Shown: positions 22,393-34,946, counted from the first letter of the stretch. The stretch: DNA of 64,000 nt from Macrotrachela quadricornifera (GCA_022393335.1 JAJEKB010021277.1:754559-818558), one strand, 5' to 3'. Notes: generated by a model not told the origin, from the sequence alone. Program-made: numbers and translations.

Positions 22393-24026
22393 TTAATTAA
22401 TATTAAATGTGCTTTGAATCAATGGAGTCATTCGATCGACAATATTGAACGAGATAAGTTGTGCACGTACAAAATCTTTCAGTCGTTTTGTGATGAATTG
22501 CATTCGTAAAATCATATCTATGAGTTTTGTAAATTGTTTGACTGCTTTTTCTTCACCTTGTTTGTCTATTAGATAATTCCAAATTAAACTTACATAATGA
22601 GATTGAGCACGATAGACAGTTAACGAATCATTCAGTTGAACATTGTCTTCAGTCATTAACATATCGGTAGAGAAAAGAAGTATAATGGAAAGGAGACAAA
22701 ACAGAATTGGTTCTTGTTCGCTAGCTTTCACGAAAGAATACATCATATCCAATATTTTATTACGAAATTCACGGGTTTCATGACAACTAATCAACAATGG
22801 AGAAAAATCTTTTTGGAATTCTTTTGGTAAATCTGAAAAAAAGCCCATCAATGGATCGTAAATTGAACATTTATATAAAAATAATAGATAGAGTAAATTT
22901 TATTTAACTAATGTGAAACGATCATCATTATTTAAAATGTCGAATTCATTAATTTGACGAAAAAAAGTGATAAAACTAAGAGCTATTTGATTTTTGGTTT
23001 GTGAACAATAAGAAACAACGGATAAAGGATTAAAGGGATCGTACGAATAGGAGATCGACTGATACTGGAAAGCGCGTAAATATGAAGATCGAATGGATTG
23101 AATGTCTAGCCAATCTTTTACAGATAATATGTAAGGTGGTGTAGTATTCATTGTATTAAAATAAGTATATTCATAAAAAGGAACTGTGACATCACCATTA
23201 ATCATGTTTATTAAAGACTAAAAAGATATCAAAGATAAATCTTTTAAAAATAGACAGGTATAACTGTCGCTCGTATTCTCATATTGAATTCAAAAATCTT
23301 CATTTCCACGGTTCATCGATTGTGTCTACTAAAGAGAAATCTGTTGAGAAGCTCTAAAGTTAAACTCACAAGATCAATATCATCAGGTGTTTGAGAATGA
23401 GATTCAGATAATAAATCAAATTCTATTGAAGGCACTTGTATGTTAGAAAGAGAAGCATTTTTATCAACATGTTTTCGTCGTTGTTCTTTCTGGTAGTCAG
23501 TATAAAAATAATCTACGCGCATACCCATAACAAAACATCGTTTTAATCGACATTTTGTACATTTGCGCCGTGTATGATGAAAGATGTGACATTTATCTTG
23601 ACCATGAAGACAATGGATTTTTTTCTACAAATGACAAAGTTATATTAATAGGATAAAAGATAGTGACTAACCAAAGGTAGACGAGCATTACGACTAAAGA
23701 AAACTTTACAAGAATTACATGTTATAGTGCCATAATGATATCCAAAAGCTTGATCACCACAAACAACACAGATGCGTTCATTAGTTTTGTTTATCAGCTT
23801 AGCTTTTTTAGATTTATTGGATTGAGTAAAGTTCACAACTGGTATGTCCATTTGATCACTATCTGGAGTCTACAAAGAACATTACTAATTTTACTGTGTA
23901 TTCAAAAAATGAAATACTAACACGTTTGATATGATCAGTAGGTATAGTTAGATCGATAGCATCAATATTATTTTTAAACAATAAAGTATCAGAGGTAACA
24001 CTCATATTTTTCGTCGGATTGATCAT
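22393..24026 (-). CDS. nuclear hormone receptor with an in-frame stop in the ligand-binding domain
   Basis: Four exons, all with phase-0 junctions: 24026-23922, 23869-23672, 23624-23370 and 23217-22393. The first zinc finger (C69, C72, C86, C89) has P-box CNSCKVFF. The second (C106 to C126, ending [11 protein letters not shown]) lies across the exon 2/3 junction region. After a hinge, the ligand-binding domain has its helix 3-5 signature at [17 protein letters not shown]. The next codon is TAA (complement of 22900-22902, codon 292). The same frame then reads [16 protein letters not shown] and stays open for about 150 further residues to the true stop at 22393. The family commonly has an aromatic residue there (LKYN-like), so a Tyr codon changed to TAA is likely. 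The protein would be a ligand-regulated transcription factor of the divergent rotifer/nematode type. With the stop read literally, the ligand-binding domain is truncated. Confidence 0.8.
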
Positions 24027-24557
24027 TTTGAAGTTTTAATTGATCGACAAAGATCCGTTCTTTTTCTTTTCTTATTTGTCTTTTATTTCATTGATTACGC
24101 AGTAACATAGTCAACAATGACAATAGAATCATCAACTAAAGAAAGAATATGGTTGAAATAAAAAATTAAAAATAAAGAGAAGCTATACGAATGACAATCG
24201 AATTTCGCAAGGTAAGTAATATAAGAAAGAATAAACAAATTAATCGAATTGATGAAAATAATATTTATATTTAATTATGGGATCCTACATTATTAAATTT
24301 AGATGATTTTATTATTCGAAATTGTGCATATTATGACATTGGAGTATCATGTACTATAACAATCTTATCTTTAATAGAAAAAATACAAAACTGAATAAAA
24401 AATTCTTTCGTCAATGAAAAAGACCTTTTCAGAAATAGATGGAAAAAATGATGTATAAATTAAGATGTATTAAAAAAGAGAAGCTAGGTAAACATGTCAT
24501 TGGTAACGAGAGAATACTATAAAAGAGACAATAACTCATTTTCATATAAAGAATAAT
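24027..24557. other. intergenic between two divergent genes
   Basis: This is the upstream region of the minus-strand nuclear receptor. No TATA box or other site stood out. Confidence 0.4.
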
Positions 24558-25250
24558 TATGTTTTTCATCTTTGTTCTATACAGTTTTATTGTCTATTGT
24601 ATCATTACTATTGAATTTGATTCAAATAATCAAGTTATTTTGTTGTTGAAGAAAGGTTAGACCATCTAATACCATTTCGATTATTTACCTTTGATCAATA
24701 TTCTATCATTCATGCAATTTAAGAGCTAAATCTGTATTCTTTTTAAGCTATCAAAACTACAAATATAATCAAGTATTTTTTTTTAATTGTCTAATTCTAT
24801 TTCCAATTTTTGATTTTATCTTTAGAAGAAGTATTCCAAATGACACATCAGTGTTTACCATCAACAACTTGTTGATGTTGTAAGCAATATTTGATTGAGC
24901 ATCATAATTGTTGCTGTCAAGTCATCATTCTGTTCTCTTCAATTACAGTTAAATATGATAATTTTGATGATATACAAATGCATCTAATAAATGCAAATGT
25001 GCAACGTCTATTATGATCTGGATATTCCATGAATAATCTTACTGATTATGTTGATTTACATGTCCATTCTAATCAAAGTTCAAAAGCAAAGATGAAAAAA
25101 ACTGGATTCAATAAAAATAAGCCGGATAAAATACCAGAATATACTAAGTGCAATGACATCATTAGATACTCGCAATTTATATATATCAAATTATCCTCCA
25201 TCGTAACTTATATTTTAAACGTTGAATGCATTTCATTTGTAATCAAATAG
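24558..25250 (+). pseudogene. degenerate small secreted Cys-rich protein gene
   Basis: Exon 1 (24558 to about 24655) encodes a signal-peptide-like MFFIFVLYSFIVYCIITIEF and ends AAAG|GTTAG. A second exon following a CTTTAG near 24824 continues in phase as EEVFQMTHQCLPSTTC, then TGA, then CCKQYLIEHHNCCCQ. The same frame stays open to 25250 apart from a second TGA near 25016, passing through a basic, Lys-rich segment. Clustered Cys and a signal peptide suggest a secreted peptide or domain protein. Two in-frame TGA codons suggest decay. Selenocysteine is possible but unsupported, and no SECIS element was identified. No family recognised. Confidence 0.35.
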
Positions 25251-27043
25251 CAAGTTTACTTTGCAGTTAATATTTGATTTTTATGAAATTACTGACCATT
25301 CTTGTTTTAGTTATTGTGTCGTCACCTTATATAAAATAGATATAATTAATTTCTAGTACGGATTAACTATGAAGTTTATAGAAATATTTTACGTAGAATA
25401 AATTGAATATTTGATATTAACATATGAATTTTAATTAATATCTCAAAAAAGTAACATAGTTGAAAACTTAATTTTCTGATAAATGTTAGTATACATCGAA
25501 TTTTGCAACAACAAGGTTTTCATTATTATTCGAGTGTTTCATAAGTCTTCTTGCGCAGTATCAACTTGGCTAAATTTCAGAGAGTGAACTGAGATAGACG
25601 AAAGGCATGAAAATAATAAAACATGGAATCAGAAAATTAAGGTAAGATATTTGCACAGTGACAGTAAAAGCCAGTAGACAATGATTTTGTATAAAACTTT
25701 CAATAGTTACTAGTACGGTCAAAATGAAAAAAAAGACTTGAGAAAGACAGCAATTGAATAATCATACGACGATATATTCGTCAATTGAATTGATTATGTT
25801 TTATATATCGTTTTTGTTTAATCAAAGTTATAGTAGAACTAACAATAATGATGGTTGATAGGAAATTATATACAATACGAGTATACAATGCGATAGGTTG
25901 ATTCTTTAATGAACATGAAAATCTATAGAATAGTGGCAACATATTCAATGATTATCGTATTAGAAATAATTTAACATAATCACTAAAGAAAATAAGGGAT
26001 TTATGTATACTAAAACAAAAATAATTTGATCTTTGACCAGGAATTATATGAGATCATATGGTGTTAGTTGAAATTCTCATTTATTATCTCTGACAAATAC
26101 AATCTTATGTACCTTGAATTATTTACAGTTAGTAAGGATCAGAATAAGTTTGTTTTATTTTAACTATATGAGAACCAGTATAATTAATATACAATCTATT
26201 GTGTAAAGTAAAATGAATGACTAAAAACATAAATATTCTTACTAATTAACACTCTAATCAGCTTCATATTACATTTCGCACACGAGTTTAACTCGTAGGT
26301 CATTGAGGTTTTTTTGTAGTAGACTTTAACATATTCGAAGTATCATTTTCTCTTTTAATAAAACAGAAAACTTATTATCAGTTATATGATTGATAAGTGA
26401 TAAATAATAGATCGAAGCATGCGTATCAATATAGCTATTCATATTGTAAGAGATAATATTTGCAAACATATTTTTTTCTATTAAAAAGTGTACATATCAT
26501 GTCAAGTTTCTATAGCATGTTAAATAAATATTCCATTTATTCATTCTAATTCGAGTATTCTTTTTTTAAAGAAGAACGCAAAATTTCATATATAACATTA
26601 ATATCTGTACTTGTTTCTATGTTGATCACGTGTTTTGCCATGTGTTCTCAATTGAAGAAGGCACACACACTTGAATTCAAGGTATTTATCTATTCTGCAT
26701 TTTTTAGGAATTGATATAATTTATACTTTGAATAATACATAGTTTTGTATTTAACTGTACTATTCCTTGATAAATAAAAGGCATAATCATACATTACTAT
26801 GAACAGTTTGAATATTGCAATAAATGAGAACTATGAAAAACATTACGCTATATTATATTATATTATATTTTGTTCTTAAGGAACAAATAAATGTATACAG
26901 ATGGTATTGTTCACATAGAAGACGTTGTGTTTCTTTTTCATTTCTTTTTCCATCATCAGAGATAACAAATAGATTTATGCGTATATAACGATTTGTTTCT
27001 TTAAAAATGATTATTTTTCGAGTGCAAAATAACTTGATATATC
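25251..27043. other. intergenic, nothing recognised
   Basis: 1.8 kb of AT-rich sequence with a short TATTA microsatellite near 26849-26870. No coding signal. The 3' end is the presumed promoter of the secreted orphan gene. Confidence 0.4.
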
Positions 27044-27514
27044 ATGCAAATTGTTTGTGGACTTTGTGTTTTTCTCGCGATTTTTTTAATAGTGATAAAT
27101 GGAAAGCAAATAGAGATTAGTGATATTTTAACAATTTCAAGTGGAACTTCATTTGGAAGATGTATCGGATATTGTCGTCAATCAATATCTGTACTATCGA
27201 ATCCATCACAAGTAATTGCTTCAAGAGAGGCTAACTTTAATCAAGGAAGTTATCCACCAACTCATGTAAGATTTCCCATAGCTTCAACTGAATGGATTGA
27301 TCTTCTCAGTTTCGTAAACTTGGAAATTTTTCAATCATTAAATGAGAGAATTGGATGTCCTGATTGTGCCGATGGTGGAGCAGAATGGATACAAATAGAT
27401 TGGACAGGTGGTAGTAAACGGGTAACATTCGACAATGGTGGATTAGTTAATGGCATTGAAGGACTTATCACAAAATTACGTCAAATAAGACAAGTGTATT
27501 TAAGTAAAATGTGA
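27044..27514 (+). CDS. secreted protein of unknown function, 156 aa
   Basis: Residues 1-20 form a clear signal peptide (QIVCGLCVFLAIFLIVING). The mature part holds GRCIGYCRQ near the start and a CPDCADGGAEWIQIDW block, then GGSKRVTFDNGGLVNGIEGL and a short amphipathic end (ITKLRQIRQVYLSKM). The four Cys (two pairs) could form disulfides. The order of a Ser-rich opening strand, a C-x3-C turn, then the ADGGAEW and VTF strands and a C-terminal helix suggests a small alpha/beta domain. It is vaguely like DUF6438-type domains, but I cannot confirm this. The frame is intact and intronless, followed by A/T-rich sequence with AATAAA-like motifs near 27541. No function can be assigned. Confidence 0.65.
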   Translation: MQIVCGLCVFLAIFLIVINGKQIEISDILTISSGTSFGRCIGYCRQSISVLSNPSQVIASREANFNQGSYPPTHVRFPIASTEWIDLLSFVNLEIFQSLNERIGCPDCADGGAEWIQIDWTGGSKRVTFDNGGLVNGIEGLITKLRQIRQVYLSKM

Positions 27515-30055
27515 AGTTCTGTTGTATGATTATTTTTAAAAATAAAATAAAATAATCAGTATTCCAATCATCTACTATGGACTCATTTCATTTTTAAATT
27601 CAACTTGAAAAAACATCTTTTGAAAGAAAAATTGCTCTCTTCAAATAGATGCATTGCTTTAAAGACCAATACTTTTCTCAAAAAGTCTCGATAATGAATC
27701 GTTTCACTACACATTTTAGATTCTCTCAAATTATCGGAAAAATATTAATTTCAGACGTGCTATTAAAGGATATAAATACATATATTTGAAAGACTACTAT
27801 AAATTTCACCTAAAATGTAATTTTAATAGTTGATGTAATTTTGAATTTTATTTCGTTAAAACACACAAATTCAGACATTTATTGATTTGTACAACACACT
27901 TTTCAAAAACCGAAATTCTGGCTTTCGTACTATGGTTTTTTAAAATTTTAAACATATTTTTCTTATACATTTTGACGAGCTGTGTTCAAATAATACAGCA
28001 CAAGAAAAAAAAGCGTGCTGACGTTCTGAATTATGAACATCATACATACACTAAACATCTTCAAATTCCAACGTCTCGATTTTGACCGATGTATGTTAAA
28101 TACAATATATGTTTCATATTAATCAAATTGATTTAAAATAAGTTCACATGTTTTTTTTCAACAAGTTCTTGTAAAGAAAAGTATAAAAAATATTTATTTT
28201 TCTATTTCTAAACGATCATTAATTCATTTTATTTTATTATTCATCAATGCTTTCTACATAATAGAAAAGAAATTCTTGAAGAAATATAAGAATAATTCTA
28301 TTTATTTAAGAACTTTTTATTGAATAGTAAAAATATTGACGATTTAAAATTTCTACCAATAATAGGAATTAAAGTCTTTCTATTTCAAAATCGAAAATAA
28401 GTTAATTTTTGTACTCAAGTCAAAAGTGTATATATTGTAATATTTATTTATCTTTTTTTCGTATTTATTATAGCAATCTATCTTTTTAATTAAATATCGT
28501 GAAGTAGAAAATTGAAATATATCCAGTTTTAGTTAAAATATTTCTTTTCTTAGTATTGAACTACTTCTATTGCTAATATTTTATTTGTTAATGATGGCTA
28601 GCTCATATATCGTAAATTAAAGAAAGAGTAACTCTACATCATATTGTCTATTTGGTTCTTTTCAGATATATCCCTTGCATTATTGCTTTTAAAATGTTTT
28701 TTGAAATAATCTATTATATATCTTATATACCCCGAAATATTCAAAGAGAAATATCAGCTTACGGCTTTTTCTGACTATCTTGTTCTATATATCTCTTTGT
28801 TTCTTATGTTTTTTACAATGCAATAATATTAATAAAAATAGCTGTGTTGTGCGATATCTATGAGATTAAAATATGAAACATGATATAGCTGCTGTGACTA
28901 ATGACACAGAAATAGTTTAGTTCTATGTCTCTTATGATCTGAGATCCTATTCACATCGATGTCTGTGGGAAGGGAAAGTGATAGTGAGTGCAAATTTCTA
29001 TTCCGATACACTTCAACACTCTCTTTCAGATCGTGTTTTACACGAATATTCTATTTATAATGATTACTTGTAGGTATCAATAACCATACAATTTTCACCT
29101 TCAATGCGTTAGAACAATATTTTGATGCTTTACTGTCTGCATGGATATGAGTTAATGATGAGCGACTGTTTTTGCATTCATTCTATGTGTTTTGAGTCAA
29201 AAAATATCTACATGGATTCTTTTATTTGTCAGATGAACAGGTTTTAAAGAACTTTTTTCTTCAATTTTCATCATCAATGCCTGAAAACAACATTTTATCG
29301 TTTATCTGTCTGCATGAATATAAATCTATTCTTATTTTTCAGAAAATAATCTCTTGAACAAAGAAAAGTTTACATTCCTTCCCCTTCAAAATTTCAAAGA
29401 ATCATGCCATCATTGCTATTCATTAATTTTTTAGTTAGTGGAATGTTTATGTTTTCAAAATAGACGTCGAGGAAAAACATACGCTGCTCATCAAGTGTAG
29501 AGGAGTGTGCATTCTCGCACTATTAAAAATTTTCCAGTTTTTTCAAGCAAAACTGATATATTTTATTGAATAAAGGACATCAAATCCAAAAAAAAATACG
29601 CATTGTACTCTTATTTCTAAAAAAATTGTATATACATCTTCTCAACTGATAAAAAATTTTCTTTGAAGCAGATATCTGGTTGAGAGCTTTTTGATTTTGC
29701 CAAGGCCTATATATACAATCTTTTTTATTACTAACTACGAACAAATCATACATGTGCAGATTATTTGATATTAAAGAGAAAGTGAACATTATTAGATATT
29801 TCATAGAACGAAAAGATGATAGTACCATACACATATTTATTATTAATAAAAAAAAGAGGAAAAAAGTTTTTTTTTTTGGAAAGATATTCTTGTTAGTAAT
29901 GTGAACGATATCCGATATTTTTACTAATATAAGATTAATATTGTAAGTATTGAATTGGATAATTATTAACATTATAATTGCTAAAATAAAATAAATTCTT
30001 TGATTCAATATTACATCATTTGAAATTGATATATATATACTCTTTTATTGTTAAA
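27515..30055. other. intergenic, nothing recognised
   Basis: 2.5 kb, AT-rich. A weak direct repeat (TGTCTGCATGGATATGAG near 29135 and CTGTCTGCATGAATATAA near 29308) is the only structure noticed. The open frames are unconvincing. Confidence 0.4.
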
Positions 30056-30259
30056 TTATAAGATATTACATTTAGCATTAGCAGTACCACCATCATGTCG
30101 CTTGTTTCTAACCAAATTTGTTAATTCCAGCTCGTTAAAAAGTGGTTCATCGACAGCAGAACTACCAAGCACATTGTTTTGTATTCGTCGCGCCATCGTA
30201 ATACAGATGAAAACCACCAATAATATTATTGTGGTATAAAAGAATTTAGTGATAAACAT
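30056..30259 (-). CDS. small secreted peptide precursor (67 aa), tentative
   Basis: Residues 4-22 are a strong hydrophobic segment (TKFFYTTIILLVVFICIT), either a signal peptide or an anchor, followed by MARR. A short acidic/neutral spacer leads to a dibasic NKR at 52-54 and then HDGGTANAKCNIL. Signal, spacer, KR and a C-terminal 13-mer is the plan of a neuropeptide or secreted-peptide precursor. The last four residues, CNIL, also fit a CaaX prenylation box, which would only apply if the N-terminus does not enter the ER. A good TATA box lies 79 bases upstream on the same strand. The antiparallel frame at 30048-30239 has no such support. No homologue recognised. Confidence 0.4.
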   Translation of the reverse strand: MFITKFFYTTIILLVVFICITMARRIQNNVLGSSAVDEPLFNELELTNLVRNKRHDGGTANAKCNIL

Positions 30260-30337
30260 TCTATGTTGTTAATAATTAATCGATTGTACCTTTTGTAAAT
30301 TGTTTACTAACTAATGCTGAATCGGTGTTTGCTGTCT

Positions 30338-30346
30338 CTTTATATA
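30338..30346 (-). promoter_or_regulatory. TATA box (TATATAAAG) of the peptide-precursor gene
   Basis: On the minus strand this reads TATATAAAG, a near-ideal TATA box. Transcription would start roughly 30 bases downstream, near 30310, leaving a 5' UTR of about 50 bases before the Met at 30259. Confidence 0.45.
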
Positions 30347-33300
30347 TAGCAGTAACTAAACGAAAGGAATATTGCGTGAGCTACAGTATAAAAAAAGTTA
30401 TGTAAGTGTCGATAACCAAATGATTTTTTTTCTCCTACTACCATATCTAATCGTTCTTGATCAACGCATTTATCCTATTGCGCATTGATGTGTCTACTCG
30501 AAAGGTAAAAATAATCGAAGGATATAACATCAACGTTAATATAATTCCCCACGATGTGGGACAAAACATAGATGAGCAACGTACAAATGTACCTCGAATA
30601 TTTACGAGTATTTCATATAATGATTCTCTGGTTGATACATAAATAGTGTACATGATTCTGAATATGAAAGAATTGAAAAATAATTTGATAGTTATACAGA
30701 ATGAATAACAGAATTACGATAGTGCGGAATACTAAAATTCATTTTGATTAAAATTTGAAAAAGATAATATTTACAAAAAGATTTTGTATTGAGTATTTAG
30801 TGCAATTATTAATTGCTTAATTTATATATAAAATATATAGAGAAGAAAAAATTAGGCAAATGAAAATTTGTTTTGTTTTAAATTTTATCTGCATAATTTA
30901 TTTGTGGAGGTAAAATTCAATCAGGAACGTAAGTCAAGTGTCAAAGAAGGGATGCGTAACCTTGGTTTTTTATACTGATGATCAAAACGAAAGGACTTTT
31001 TAGAGGCAGGAGGGCGTAACCATGGTTGTTACTTCCTCCGGCTTTTGCAGAAGTTTCTGCTTTTTTCGTTTTTATCTCGTTTTGCTAGCTTATCCTCCCT
31101 GATTTTGGATGAAATGTGTCAATCACATGACGAAACGCTAAATTTAAAACTCTCATCTTTAGAAAACACTGTGCTTTAAATGAAAAGTATTGATTGAGTT
31201 AAAATGAGATACATATTTATTTAAATTCATCTTTGTTCTGTAAAAAACTTCTCCTACAAAACATGGCTGATAAAAATTCATTTAGAATATTTGTAATAAA
31301 ATTGTTTTCTCCTCTGCTTATACATTAGATTTGTATCATACTAAAATCTTTGTAACTATAAGACAAAAGAATCGTTAGTGCATGACATTAATTTGTTGTT
31401 GATAAGGTCAAGCACATTGAATTTGAATGAATAATCGTTGGTATTACCTAATGAGAATAATTTTAATTCTATACACGACTTTCTATAGTTAAAAATATTT
31501 CACATCAAGCTAGTGCAGTGAGTTTGAATGATGCTTCTTCCTACAATAGGCGAGGTCTTAGAGCATCAAAATACTGTAAATCTGTGCAATTGGTGATCTC
31601 TTACTAGGATTTGCTTCATTTACGCATCTTAAAACGTTGATGAAACTCGTTCATTTGCTTATCGTCGCTGTAAAAGAATAGAAAACTTACAAGAGAACAT
31701 ATTTGAATGCCTCTCTAAGGATAAGTTTTAAACTATTCTATTCGATGGAGATCTTGGTAAATGTCTCTAATATGAATGTTTTAGTTGCTTTCGTTCAAAA
31801 ATGAGAGAATCAAATTTTTTCATTTTATGTTCTTTCCTGTTATTGTAGCTATACTATTTATTCACTTATATAAGATTTATAAGAATAATCAATTTTTTTT
31901 TCATAGTTTTAAACTTATTCTTAGGAAAGAACATTCAAATATGTTCCTTTATTAGATAGGTTATAGGCGAGCGTAACAATAAATTGGATTGGTGCTTCTA
32001 ATACTCATTACAAAGCTCAGCCACGAAAAATGTGATATTTTTCTTCAGAACCGCAGAATGCATAGTCAAAACATTCCCAGCTGATCGACAACGGACTGAT
32101 ACGTGTTGATAAATATGCTTTTGATACACGAATTTCAAGAAAGTCGAATCCACTACCTTTAATTGTTGTGAAAAACTCAAAATATTTTACTAGAACTAGA
32201 TGTAAAAGAATGAGTGATATAACAGTTTTCCTCTACTTTCTTGCTTCTAAAAAATTTAGCGTTTTTGTTCTGATGGTGTGGGATTCCTGGACGTAACTCT
32301 TTTTTTCCCCTATTCTGATAGCCAAGAAAACATAAAACTTTCAAAAACAGAGAACGTTACGCTTCACACGCCCTCGCCCCACCCTATTTACGTTATCTTT
32401 CATTAGCAAAATTGAAAAAACAAAAGGAATGAAATTTTTAGAATAAAATTGTTTTTTAAGGATGAGGGTGAGAGCTGTATCCAAACTGGAACAGTACCCT
32501 TTTGGCAGTGGCTAGAAATCCTCAACCAAATTCTTTGAAGCGAAATTCCTGCTATCCACTTCATTCTCCTCATTCTCAACCTCTAAAAGCTTATTGCGAA
32601 AGCCTGTACGACTAAATTTCTGTTTTCCGAATATTTTTGCAACATCAACTCTACTAAAATTTTATCTTAGACCGCTTTCGATATGACTCAATACATTCGA
32701 ACAGAAACTGCAAATAGAATAGCATTCATTGTTTTCAAATACAACATCCACAAGTACAATATATTCTTTCCAAATTGAGATATGTACAATGTTATATCAT
32801 GTATCACTTGTTCGTATACAAACGACTTAAAATTCTTGAATGGTATTCTTATTGATTTTAATATTGTATGTAACTTGCAATTTTCGATTTTGAAAAGTTT
32901 TATTCTTGTTACTTCAGCTCTGATTGAGACTATAGTACTTTTTGTTCGATTTACTAATGCAAACGTCTTTTTGACGCTTTTCTTTTCCTTGAAAATTATT
33001 TATAAATTTATGAAGTAGGATGCTTTCGTTTATTATTTAACTTATGAAAAAAAAAACTTATTGCTATGTAAGTACTGGATTTTTTTTACTGATGTGCTTC
33101 CGACATTGATACTAAAAAATATCCTTTACAATCATTCCGACTCTAACAGAGTCAGATTTTGAAGTTCATTGCGAAGCTAGACCATCGGCACTCACATCCA
33201 TATCTTTCATTTTAATTGGGTGTTTCAATTGTTCATGCTAAATCTCCTCGTGTTCAATATTCACCAATCAATTTTCACTTTTAAATTGAAATTTTATAAG

Positions 33301-34606
33301 TTAATTATAACATAGTTTATCAGGCATGAATTACTGACAAGTTACAAATAAGTATTAAAAAGTCTCTATATAACACGACAGATAATTTAATGTATGTTAT
33401 TTAATTCTGCATACTTTTTACATAATATTATTTAAGTATAATTATATAAGTGAATAATGAATAATGTTGTAAAAAGAAATCAGCATGACTGGTTGAATAC
33501 TCTACATTAACATTATTTTTTTTCATTCTTCCAATATTTGCACTGATTGCGTACAAAAATTTTTCAAGTAAAAAAGATGAAAGACATATTGAACTTATTT
33601 GTGTAAAGCATAAATTATGTTTTTAAAAAAGTTCTCGATTCTGTGAAGGTGATTTTGAAATGTGTATGATCTATAATTAAGTAAAAATAAAGTTAATGTA
33701 ATAATTTAAAATTATTTTGTAAGAAATTATTCATTCATATTAATATACATTTTAAAAGTGAAAAATTATGAATATTTTTTGATTTTTAGCTAATCATGAG
33801 ATATTGACATTTTACTGTGTATCTTCAATCAATTTTTTCTTTACTTTTTCGATGTTTAAAAAGCTATGTTCTTTCTTAACAATTTGTCGCTGATTACTAT
33901 AAAGACTTGTCATAAAAATCTGATATATACGATTCAATACATCTTCATCATCTCTTTCAAATAGTAAAAATCGCAAATAATTTTTTTAAAAATATTCCTA
34001 ACTTTTCTTTTCGTAAAATCTATATAAATATCAATTGATTCTTCGAAGATCTTTTATAATACGTATTTTTCTCCGATAAATCAGAATTTATTATGCATTT
34101 TCTTAGTATTTTATATTGATTGCAATTATTAACGAAAAACTCTGTATCATTCTCGGATGCGTGTTTCGTTTTTTTCAAGTAGTTATTTACAACAACAAAA
34201 AATAGGCCACTCAAATTAACTGTTTTGTATAAATAATGTTTGCCTTTCGTCCTTCTATATGTAAAAAAACATAACATAATCGATATTATTGAATTTATTT
34301 GTATAACATTCTTAATTTGATATAAATCATTCATACTCTTAGTACGAATCTGTAGATATTTTGAATATTATGAAACATCTCATTTCATAATTTTAATTGA
34401 AAAACAAGTTCGAATTTCATAGGTTCTATACATATGTCTACTTTTTCTAATGATAAATTCGAAAAGCATATATAGGCATAGTATGTTTCTTTTGCTATTT
34501 ATATAATACAATATTCAGTAGCTGGATTCAGTTTATTTAGTTTATATTAAAATAGATTAACAATATAAGCAATATTTTTACATAGTTATCAATTTGTCCA
34601 AGTGTT
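30347..34606. other. 4.3-kb gene-poor region
   Basis: No gene supported. The short ORFs on both strands look like chance frames. A minus-strand frame without Met (about 34060-33820, ending KKKLIEDTQ) is open for about 80 codons but has no other support. A perfect-looking palindrome lies at 31009-31039. Confidence 0.35.
31009..31039. repeat. short palindrome around CCATGG
   Basis: The sequence is symmetrical about 31022/31023: GTAACCATGGTTGTTAC flanked by GGAGG on the left and CCTCC on the right. A related GATGCGTAACC lies upstream at about 30949. It may be the tip of a decayed inverted-repeat element. No function known. Confidence 0.4.
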
Positions 34607-34889
34607 TTAATTTAAACATTGACATGTCTGCCATAGCCAACCACCACATTCGCCTTCTTTGTAACCACAATCTTTGCATCGACTGTTGCACAATTTTCCA
34701 CCACCAGCTCCATGGCAGGTGTTTACCGCTCCAGGACAAGCCTTTCCTTTAGTATCTGTGTTATCTATGAATTTAGAGTAATGATACTTGTTATAGAATT
34801 CATTTATTCTATAATCTTTACATACCAGCTATTGATGCCGTAACAAGAGCAAGTGCAAGTAAAAGATAGATCATTGCCTGACGAGCCAT
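34607..34889 (-). CDS. secreted defensin-like Cys-rich peptide (73 aa, two exons)
   Basis: Exon 1 (34889-34826) encodes a textbook signal peptide, MARQAMIYLLLALALVTASI. The intron has GT-AG ends and the phase is conserved (1). Exon 2 (34764-34607) encodes a mature peptide of about 50 residues with eight Cys spaced C-x6-C-x8-C-x3-C-x2-C-x6-C-x7-C-x1-C, plus many Gly. CxxxC (CNSRC), GEC and CxC (CQC) are the landmarks of cysteine-stabilised alpha-beta (invertebrate defensin/drosomycin-like) folds, whose members are mostly antimicrobial. A TATA box lies 58 bases upstream of the Met. The gene is compact and intact. Antimicrobial action is inferred from the Cys pattern only. Other secreted Cys-knot roles are possible. 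Confidence 0.75.
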
Positions 34890-34946
34890 TATGTTTATGA
34901 ATTATTGATAATAGTTTGATTTACTTTAAGAGAATATTGCTGATCT

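Noticed and set aside
29580..30008. 142-aa minus-strand ORF with hydrophobic N-terminus
   Set aside because: Composition follows the local AT-rich sequence (Ile, Lys, Phe, Asn); no motif, promoter or homologue recognised.
33820..34334. Minus-strand frames: 104-aa ORF at 34020-34334 and an 80-codon open stretch without Met ending KKKLIEDTQ
   Set aside because: Different frames, no recognisable domain and no convincing splice sites joining them. In DNA this AT-rich, open stretches of this size occur by chance.
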